A stretch of DNA of 54,791 nucleotides from an uncultured Bacilli bacterium (GTDB taxonomy: Bacteria > Bacillota_I > Bacilli_A > RF39 > UBA660). Both the position numbers and the translations under genes were made by a program. Positions 16,995 through 22,699 of the stretch are shown here, in pieces. Where the stretch lies: assembly GCA_944358875.1 (NCBI GenBank), contig CALVRZ010000003.1, positions 1 through 54,791 on the forward strand, given 5' to 3'. Positions within the stretch are counted from its first letter, which is position 1, and each line of letters begins with the position of its first letter. The notes beneath the pieces are model-generated. The model was given only the letters and a program-made list of their open reading frames with translations. It ran no database searches and was not told the DNA's origin.

Positions 16995-17222
16995 TTATTT
17001 TTTTAAGACTTCTTTTTCCAACTCCTTAATAGATTTTTTAGAAGTTGATAATTATTCAGGCATTGTACCACCAAATTATTTTATCGTTTCCCGCACTGCA
17101 TTTCCTACTTTATAATGAGTATAGATAGAAACTTGCACATTTCCATTTCCATCCACTATCGGTTTCCTGAACTCAGGAAAGTGTTCAATAACCATATTAT
17201 TACTAGTTTCACAAGCAATCAT
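16995..17222 (-). pseudogene. DinD-like gene remnant (C-terminal part, two in-frame stops)
   Basis: Seventy-six codons in one frame on the minus strand are broken by TAA at 17076-17078 and 17052-17054. The reading VGNAVRETIK-stop-FGGTMPE-stop-LSTSKKSIKELEKE matches the C-terminal pattern of DNA-damage-inducible protein D (IKELGGTMPExLPTPxKSIKxLE), as I recall that family. Upstream sequence is lost. It is a decayed fragment between the 197-residue gene and the YjdF-like gene and is evidence of gene loss in this accessory stretch. Confidence 0.6.
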
Positions 17223-17256
17223 AGCCTTTCACATAGCAAAAAAAAACTAAGTATTT

Positions 17257-17856
17257 CTACTTAGCACTCTTAACCATTCTCTTCCAAAAATTATCCCCCT
17301 TAGCTATATAAGCCCATATATAACTAATCATAACTAGTATTGATCCAAGTATCGCACATATCATATCTTTCATTGTATCATGCACACCTGTTGTTAATAC
17401 CTTTTGCGTATCTGTTCCCATAACATTATCAATTGTAAATTCAACACATTCCCATAAAGGAGCAATACTTATTGAAAATAACATTGCAAAAAAACAACTA
17501 TATAAAATTTTCTTACTATCATATTCCCTAAACCAAATAAGAATAAAAATACCCATAACAAAAGTAAACATCCCCGATAAAAAATGCGTAAAAGAATCAT
17601 ACCAACTAATCAAAGAAAAAAATCCCATAATACTACCAAGTAACATAGTTAATATAATAAAAACAATATATACAAATTCCAATCCATCACTAATCCTAAT
17701 TTTAAACAACTTTCTAATTATCTTAAAAACCAATAAAACAGGTATAATAGCAATACATAAAAGAACTCTATCAATTCCATAATAACCTTCTATAAACAAA
17801 AACAAATAAGCACTAATAACTGATAATATAATCAATAAATTATTAATCTTCTTCAT
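17257..17856 (-). CDS. Membrane protein, YjdF/DUF2238-like
   Basis: A 199-residue integral membrane protein with about six hydrophobic segments. SWYDSFTHFLSGMFTF and the later APLWECVEFTIDNVMGTD, then TGVHDTMKDMICAILGS, match the YjdF/DUF2238 membrane family, in which the His and Asp residues of these loops are conserved. The function of the family is not established. The ATG follows a GGAGGTAG site. It stands alone between the DinD-like remnant and the DGR. Confidence 0.7.
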   Translation of the reverse strand: MKKINNLLIILSVISAYLFLFIEGYYGIDRVLLCIAIIPVLLVFKIIRKLFKIRISDGLEFVYIVFIILTMLLGSIMGFFSLISWYDSFTHFLSGMFTFVMGIFILIWFREYDSKKILYSCFFAMLFSISIAPLWECVEFTIDNVMGTDTQKVLTTGVHDTMKDMICAILGSILVMISYIWAYIAKGDNFWKRMVKSAK

Positions 17857-18053
17857 AATCTACCTCCTTTAACATTATAAAACAAAATTATTAATAATAT
17901 ATACCTATTCCTTAACAATATACTAAAAATTATATAATATTTTTATATAATTATCAATAAAATTATCTTTATTATATTCTTTTCTAAACCATCTACAATA
18001 AAACTTTAAACATATTTTTTAAATTTTTTTAATTCTAATATACCATTTTCCCT
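17857..18053. other. AT-rich spacer before the DGR reverse transcriptase end
   Basis: About 200 bp of nearly pure A and T with no open frame, repeat or hairpin that I can support. Confidence 0.5.
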
Positions 18054-19082
18054 TTAAAACTTATTATAACTATTAATACTAGAATAATAACTCTTATAAC
18101 TAATAATCCCCTTATTATATAAATAAGTCTTTTTTCTAATATTTCTTCTAATTTTATTTCTTTTATTACTAGAATATTTAATAATAGTCTTATTATTAAT
18201 AACCCTATATCTACTACCTAAAAATATAAAACCATGCTTAATATTAACAATCATACATTTATTATTATTTAACTTTAATTTATATTCCTTATCTAATTTA
18301 TCTTCTATAACTTTATATACATATTTTAAATATTCTTTATCATGATGAATTAATATAAAATCATCAACATACCTAATATAATATTTAATATGTAAATTAT
18401 GAATAATATAATGATCGAACTTATATAAATAAAATATCGATAATATTTGATTAATAACACTTCCTATACTAAGTCCTTTACCAGATTCATATAAAGGAAT
18501 ATTACTAATTTCTTTACTTCTTTTCTTATCAATATTAATAAGTTTATTCTTAATATTAATAATACTATCATTAATATAACTATAATTAGTACTATCAATA
18601 AATTTACAAATAATATCATATTCTTCACTACTCAGTTTATCAATTAATAAATCTTTTAATACTTTATGATCAATACTATAAAAATACTTACTAATATCTA
18701 ATTTTAAAACATATATATCTTTATATTTCTTATTTAATTCAATATATCTATTTAATAATTTAACAGCATAACTATATCCCATCTTCTTTCTAGAAGCTAC
18801 ATTTCTAATATCTAAATACTTATTAATTTTAGGTAATAATATATATTTAGCAATATAATGACTAATAATCTTACTACTAATATTCATACTCATAATAATT
18901 CTATATTTAGGATCCTTAATATAAAATATATTATATTTTATATTAAAATTATTAATATTAATTAATTTATATAAATTTTCAAATTTATATAAATCATAAT
19001 AATATATCTTTTTATTATTCTTAGTATTCTTACTAATTTCTTTATTATAAATATCTAATAACTTATCAAATTCAAATTTCAT
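18054..19082 (-). CDS. DGR reverse transcriptase
   Basis: A 342-residue reverse transcriptase of the diversity-generating retroelement type. The palm motifs are visible: LKLDIS (catalytic Asp129), the GLSIGSVINQ motif 4 (residues ~203-212) and YVDD (238-241). In motif 4, DGR enzymes usually read IGxxxSQ; here it is IGSVINQ, with Asn in place of Ser. There is no maturase, endonuclease or RNase H domain, and the length is normal for DGRs. It copies template-repeat RNA into adenine-mutagenised cDNA that replaces the variable repeat. It overlaps the Avd gene by 4 nt and is last in the operon. Codon use is extreme, dominated by Ile, Lys, Asn and Tyr. Confidence 0.93.
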   Translation of the reverse strand: MKFEFDKLLDIYNKEISKNTKNNKKIYYYDLYKFENLYKLININNFNIKYNIFYIKDPKYRIIMSMNISSKIISHYIAKYILLPKINKYLDIRNVASRKKMGYSYAVKLLNRYIELNKKYKDIYVLKLDISKYFYSIDHKVLKDLLIDKLSSEEYDIICKFIDSTNYSYINDSIINIKNKLINIDKKRSKEISNIPLYESGKGLSIGSVINQILSIFYLYKFDHYIIHNLHIKYYIRYVDDFILIHHDKEYLKYVYKVIEDKLDKEYKLKLNNNKCMIVNIKHGFIFLGSRYRVINNKTIIKYSSNKRNKIRRNIRKKTYLYNKGIISYKSYYSSINSYNKF

Positions 19083-19417
19083 TTATTCATCCATCCATAT
19101 ACCATTTTAATAATAATACTCAACTTATCTATTCTACTAAGTACTTGTTTCTTACTCAAATACTTATTCACATAACATCTTTCTAAATAAAAATCTAACA
19201 TATTAATATTAGCTAAAATATCTAAACAAATATTATATCTAATAATCTTATTATTAGAATAATTAGCTTTATATATTAAATATAATATATTATAACTAGT
19301 AATATATAATTTATCTTTAATAACTCTATCTTTATTAGGAATATTAATAATAACTTTATCTATATTATTAATAAATTCTTTCATATATTTACTAATTAAA
19401 AACCTATCTTCATTCAT
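19079..19417 (-). CDS. avd: Avd-like accessory variability determinant
   Basis: A 112-residue all-helical protein directly before the reverse transcriptase (4-nt overlap). Size, position, helical pattern and basic charge fit Avd, the pentameric four-helix-bundle protein that binds the DGR reverse transcriptase and template RNA and is needed for cDNA priming. Recognisable segments are DRFLISKYMKEFINNI at the N-terminus and LDFYLERCYVNKYLSK towards the C-terminus, where Avd proteins have a conserved aromatic/basic helix. Identification rests mainly on context and helical pattern. Confidence 0.82.
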   Translation of the reverse strand: MNEDRFLISKYMKEFINNIDKVIINIPNKDRVIKDKLYITSYNILYLIYKANYSNNKIIRYNICLDILANINMLDFYLERCYVNKYLSKKQVLSRIDKLSIIIKMVYGWMNK

Positions 19418-19769
19418 ATATAACTCTTTCTATATATTCTAATATAATATTTAATTTATTACTATCTAATTTATATAAACTAGATACTATATTATTAATT
19501 CGATTATTAATATCAATATTACTCTTAGCTTTAATCAATATATTATTATATCTATTTTCTTTATTTATATATTTATCAATAATATTATTTTTATTATAAA
19601 TAATATAATCAATCTTATTATCTATAAGTATATTTACTACCTTATTAATACTATTAATAGGAAATCCTACTCTATTATTAATTATTTTATAATTACATAA
19701 ATAACTAATAATAATACTATCATCATTATAACAGTGATAAAATCCCCCTTTTATATATAATTTAATCAT
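19410..19769 (-). CDS. MutS-domain-I-like DGR accessory protein, copy C
   Basis: A 119-residue protein whose N-terminal half, IKGGFYHCYNDDSIIISYL then VGFPINSINKVVNILID, follows the pattern of the mismatch-recognition domain I of MutS (R/K-x-G-x-F/C-Y, acidic Asp, IP/FP strand, then a helix). Small MutS-like (MSL) proteins are known accessories of a subset of Firmicutes DGRs. It starts with an AAGGAATGTT-type site and overlaps avd by 8 nt. It is the first protein after the template repeat. The MutS ATPase is absent, so a role in nucleic-acid binding rather than classic repair is inferred. Confidence 0.72.
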   Translation of the reverse strand: MIKLYIKGGFYHCYNDDSIIISYLCNYKIINNRVGFPINSINKVVNILIDNKIDYIIYNKNNIIDKYINKENRYNNILIKAKSNIDINNRINNIVSSLYKLDSNKLNIILEYIERVIYE

Positions 19770-19907
19770 AACATTCCTTTCTATTATAGGTATAGGAAGT
19801 TTACGTATAAACTTCCCTCTATAACTTTGTTTTAGAGTATAACTCTAGGATAGACTTTGTCCTTTAAAACTCTAATTATATAGCCTTAACCATATAATAT
19901 TCATTAT
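19770..19907 (-). ncRNA. Structured spacer downstream of the template repeat
   Basis: Between the template repeat and the next gene are inverted repeats, including GGAAGTTTACGTATAAACTTCC (19796-19817; 8-bp arms) and TTAGAGT/ACTCTAA pairings across 19851-19881. In studied DGRs the template RNA includes a downstream structured spacer bound by Avd and the reverse transcriptase, so this is probably the functional part of the template RNA. Confidence 0.6.
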
Positions 19908-20014
19908 ATAAAGGGCTGGGCGGGAAGCGTTAGAATTCGTGACGTTGTTGTTGTTGACATAGCCAGAATTGTTCACGTTAAAGACGTTGTTGGAGTTACT
20001 GGAGTTCGGAGTAA
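19908..20014 (-). repeat. DGR template repeat (TR)
   Basis: A 107-bp repeat aligned at constant offset 1394 with the variable repeat 21302-21408. Over 19921-20014 all 16 mismatches are at template adenines on the minus strand (16 of 30 adenines), with none at the other 64 positions. On the minus strand the frame reads Asn codons at the variable sites, mostly AAC. The 3' end carries a G/C-rich block plus three consecutive mismatches (19915-19917), matching an IMH* element (the template-side counterpart of the initiation-of-mutagenic-homing site). It lies 10 bp after the stop of MutS-like copy B. Confidence 0.96.
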
Positions 20015-20023
20015 TATGTAAGT

Positions 20024-20302
20024 CTACCCTATACAATTAATAACTTTAATAATACATATAATCTTTAAATAATAGTCATACCTATTATCATAATATCTAT
20101 TAATCTCTATAATATCTAAATTATTTAATATCAAATAATTAATTCTTTTTCTTTTAATAATATTAGTATTACCCTTAAACTTAATATATTTTAATATATC
20201 ATTATCATAACCAAAACTATAATAATTACCTAATCTATATATAATAACTAAATAATCACTATATATATTCTTAGTAAACTTATACCTATTTATCATACTC
20301 AT
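20024..20302 (-). CDS. MutS-domain-I-like DGR accessory protein, copy B
   Basis: About 92 residues from the ATG at 20300-20302 (a second ATG lies at 20296). The core YLVIIYRLGNYYSFGYDNDIL parallels the other two small proteins here, with R-x-G-x-Y-Y and a following Asp, and again resembles MutS domain I. It is the shortest of the three and ends with a hydrophobic helix. It overlaps the end of copy A by 11-17 nt and stops 9 bp before the template repeat, so the template lies inside the operon. An upstream in-frame ATG at 20335 is possible but less likely. Confidence 0.6.
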   Translation of the reverse strand: MSMINRYKFTKNIYSDYLVIIYRLGNYYSFGYDNDILKYIKFKGNTNIIKRKRINYLILNNLDIIEINRYYDNRYDYYLKIICIIKVINCIG

Positions 20303-20669
20303 ATAACATATTCTTAATACTAACCAATTTATCAATATCTAATGAAATTAATATATTATTAATTTCATCAATTAAAGTATCATACTTTGCTTTATTATAC
20401 CCTTTAACTAAATATTCATTATATACTTCACTATCCCCATATATAATATCATTATCAATAACATAACCAATATTAAGTTTATTTAGTTTATTACATATTT
20501 TAACTTTATTAGTAATAGGAAAACTAACTTTACTATCAATAACCTTATAATTAAATATATAACTAATAATATAACTATCACTAAAATATGTATAATAAAA
20601 ACATCCTCTTTTAATAAATATAATCTTATCACTATTATTTAATTTTAAATTATTATATTCCTCTAACAT
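20286..20669 (-). CDS. MutS-domain-I-like DGR accessory protein, copy A
   Basis: A 127-residue protein with the clearest MutS domain I pattern of the three: IIFIKRGCFYYTYFSDSYII, then VSFPITNKVKICNKLNKLNI and GYVID. The C-terminal ~45 residues are helical, matching copy C. It is the first gene of the retroelement operon, divergent from the XRE-type regulator gene, with a palindromic element in the 110-bp gap. Whether A, B and C form a hetero-oligomer is open. Assignment as an MSL-type accessory is by pattern and context. Confidence 0.72.
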   Translation of the reverse strand: MLEEYNNLKLNNSDKIIFIKRGCFYYTYFSDSYIISYIFNYKVIDSKVSFPITNKVKICNKLNKLNIGYVIDNDIIYGDSEVYNEYLVKGYNKAKYDTLIDEINNILISLDIDKLVSIKNMLYEYDK

Positions 20670-20710
20670 AATATCACCATATTAAGATTAACACATAACT
20701 ATATAAATAA

Positions 20711-20741
20711 AATAAATTTATTCCAATAGAATAAGTTTATT
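20711..20741. promoter_or_regulatory. Inverted repeat between regulator and DGR operon
   Basis: AATAAATTTATTC and GAATAAGTTTATT (12 of 13 complementary) are separated by 5 bp. It is centred in the gap between the divergent XRE-type gene and the MutS-like copy A gene, the expected place for an operator controlling both. Confidence 0.6.
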
Positions 20742-20781
20742 TCTTATTAATTAAATTTATATAAAATTAAATTGTGATAAC

Positions 20782-21087
20782 ATGTATAATAATTTAATTA
20801 AAAGAAGAATAAAATTAGGAATTAAAAGAAAAGATATCGCTGAAATACTAGGTTATAGTTTATCTCATTATTCAAATATTGAAAACGGCATAAAAGCATT
20901 ACATATAAGAGAATTATATATACTATCTTATATATTAAATGTTGATAATATGTATATTATAGGTTTAATAGATAAACCAATACCACTAAATAAATATAAA
21001 AGAGAATGTATAAAAAAATATTATAATTTAGATGATATTGCCATAAAAAAACTATATGGAAAAGATGTATATGACATCACAAAATAA
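20782..21087 (+). CDS. XRE-family HTH regulator inside the DGR
   Basis: A 101-residue protein with a Cro/CI-type helix-turn-helix: IKRRIKLGIKRKDIAEILGYS then LSHYSNIENGIKALHIREL (residues ~5-45), followed by the usual fourth/fifth helices (ILSYILNVDNMYIIG). The C-terminal 35 residues are a short tail with no known domain. It is transcribed away from the retroelement operon and towards the variable repeat. Its position and the inverted repeat upstream suggest it represses or times DGR expression; this is inference. Confidence 0.85.
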   Translation: MYNNLIKRRIKLGIKRKDIAEILGYSLSHYSNIENGIKALHIRELYILSYILNVDNMYIIGLIDKPIPLNKYKRECIKKYYNLDDIAIKKLYGKDVYDITK

Positions 21088-21100
21088 TTTCTAATTCTAA

Positions 21101-21138
21101 AAACCAATGTGCTTTAAAAACACATTGGTTTATTTTTT
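21101..21138 (+). terminator. Terminator of the XRE regulator
   Basis: AAACCAATGTG and CACATTGGTTT form a perfect 11-bp stem around a 9-nt loop, followed by ATTTTTT. Confidence 0.9.
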
Positions 21139-21150
21139 CCACAAGGCTTA

Positions 21151-21215
21151 CCTAGAGAAGTATTTCATACTTCCCTAGGATGAGAAATAGAAGACTTACG
21201 CCTTCTATATTTCTC
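21151..21215. repeat. Two hairpins downstream of the variable repeat
   Basis: Hairpin 1: CCTAGAGAAGTAT (21151-21163), a 3-nt loop and the matching arm 21167-21179 (12 of 13). Hairpin 2: GAGAAATAGAAG (21182-21193) pairing with 21202-21215 with a 2-nt bulge. They lie 20-80 bp past the stop of the diversified gene. Hairpin or cruciform structures after the VR stimulate retrohoming in some DGRs; transcription termination is the alternative. Confidence 0.6.
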
Positions 21216-21232
21216 TTATTTTATTTAGTTTA

Positions 21233-22594
21233 TTATTGCCCTAAAGTGTATGGATTTCCATAAGTTCCTGATCCACCAGTTATTGTAACATCAGAGTTTA
21301 GATAAAGGATGGGGCGGGAAGCGTAAGAATTCGCGACGTAGCTGTAGCTGACATAGCCAGAACTGCGCACGCCAAAGACGTAGTCGGAGTCACTGGAGAG
21401 CGGAGTAAGTGTCCATTGGACAGTGCTTGTATTTCTAAGCCATGAGGTATCACGACAGTTAGTTTGATCAGTATCCCAGTTATATCCATCTTTACTACAT
21501 TTAGATAAATCGCCTGCATACATATAATCTGATGGATACATTAAAGCTATTTTTCCTGTCCATTCAGTACTTCTTCCAGAATATACCGTTGTTCCTCTTT
21601 CAAATGTATAATAATCATTGGCATATAATCCTTTATATGTAAAACTACCTCCTAAATTCCATTTAGCATTACCTATCATTGCTTGAGATTCAGTAGATAA
21701 GCTATTTAGATAAGTTCCATTTAAATAAGTATTTAAAGTGGCTGTAGACCATTCATTTGCACCGTTACTATTCCAAGCATAATTACCTATACTCTCACTT
21801 CTTGCTATCTTTATTCTTGTTTCCTTTTTACCTGTTCCATCATCAATATTTTGAAAGACTCCAATTATTCGCCATAATTCATTATTAAATGTTACATAGT
21901 TATTAGGATCAGCTCCATAATAACGAATATTACCTCCAACATCTTCCATCATACCCACTGATGGTGCATATTGATATTCTACACTATTATTTGTTACTGT
22001 TGTTTTTTCAGCACTTGTAAAGATATTTGCTATAGTAGCAGTTCCTGTACTAGGTGCCACATACTCACTACCTACTCCATCTACTGTAAGCTTACCAACA
22101 AAATTCTTACCTATCTGTGTATTTGGAGTAGTAATATCCAACCATAATCTAATATCTATAACTACTTCTTCACTAGGATTTAAAGTAATATCACTCTTGA
22201 TTGTTCCATCTGTTAAACTACTATAACTAACAGGATTATCACTATCTACCATTATCTTTAAATAATTAGTATCAATACTATTTTCTGTCGTATTATTAAC
22301 TAATTTCAAATCAAAAGTATAACTTAAATTACCATTATTCCTTAACTTTAACTTAAATGGAGTTGTTTGTTTCCCTTCATCATCACTCATAGGTAAAGAA
22401 TTAGTAAGGGAAATTGAAGTATTATACCCTTCTTCATCAACTAATTCAATATCTAATATTCCTGTTGTATATGCCTCATTATTAGTAAAATTACTCTCAC
22501 TATAAAATAAAGCATAAGAAGAAGCTGTTAATAAACCTATTATTAAAACAATTCCCAAAACCAAAGTAACAATTACCATTTTTTTATCTTTCAT
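21233..22594 (-). CDS. DGR-diversified secreted/membrane-anchored target protein
   Basis: A 453-residue protein. Residues ~6-30 form a signal or anchor segment ending SSYALFYS. The next ~150 residues (GILDIELVDEEGYN, LKLRNNGNLSYTFDLKLV, TLNPSEEVVIDIRLWLD) resemble TasA/camelysin-type SipW-dependent surface proteins. The C-terminal domain (~200-453) contains FNNELWRIIGVF, LNTYLNGTYLNSL, GKIALMYPSDYMYAGDLSKC and, after the variable repeat, ILYLNSDVTITGG, the arrangement of DGR targets with a C-type-lectin/FGE-like fold. Its variable surface codes for ligand contacts. An AGGTAACC site precedes the ATG. The ligand is unknown; a surface or extracellular receptor role is inferred. Confidence 0.88.
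   Translation of the reverse strand: MKDKKMVIVTLVLGIVLIIGLLTASSYALFYSESNFTNNEAYTTGILDIELVDEEGYNTSISLTNSLPMSDDEGKQTTPFKLKLRNNGNLSYTFDLKLVNNTTENSIDTNYLKIMVDSDNPVSYSSLTDGTIKSDITLNPSEEVVIDIRLWLDITTPNTQIGKNFVGKLTVDGVGSEYVAPSTGTATIANIFTSAEKTTVTNNSVEYQYAPSVGMMEDVGGNIRYYGADPNNYVTFNNELWRIIGVFQNIDDGTGKKETRIKIARSESIGNYAWNSNGANEWSTATLNTYLNGTYLNSLSTESQAMIGNAKWNLGGSFTYKGLYANDYYTFERGTTVYSGRSTEWTGKIALMYPSDYMYAGDLSKCSKDGYNWDTDQTNCRDTSWLRNTSTVQWTLTPLSSDSDYVFGVRSSGYVSYSYVANSYASRPILYLNSDVTITGGSGTYGNPYTLGQ
21302..21408 (-). repeat. DGR variable repeat (VR)
   Basis: The copy of the template lying within the 3' end of the target gene, coding for residues ~396-428. Thirteen codons differ from the template: template Asn has become Leu, Asp (2), Tyr (4), Gly, Arg and Ser (3), and one template Thr codon (ACG) has become Ala. 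Two-base changes occur in three codons. The GCTTCCCGCCC block at the 3' end, followed by CATCC, is the probable IMH (initiation of mutagenic homing) site. Confidence 0.96.
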
Positions 22595-22699
22595 ATATGG
22601 TTACCTCCATATCTTTACTATTAACATAATATCATAATAAATAACATTTATCAAGATTTTTTCTTTAATTTATGTTATCATTATAATAGGTGGTAAAAT

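Noticed and set aside
16995..17222. Reassigned stop codon as the explanation of in-frame TAA codons
   Set aside because: All other genes use TAA and TGA as stops in the expected places, so decay is the simpler reading.
18054..19082. Group II intron or retron origin for the reverse transcriptase
   Set aside because: No intron domain V/VI, maturase or msr/msd structure seen; TR/VR with adenine-only differences and Avd show a DGR.
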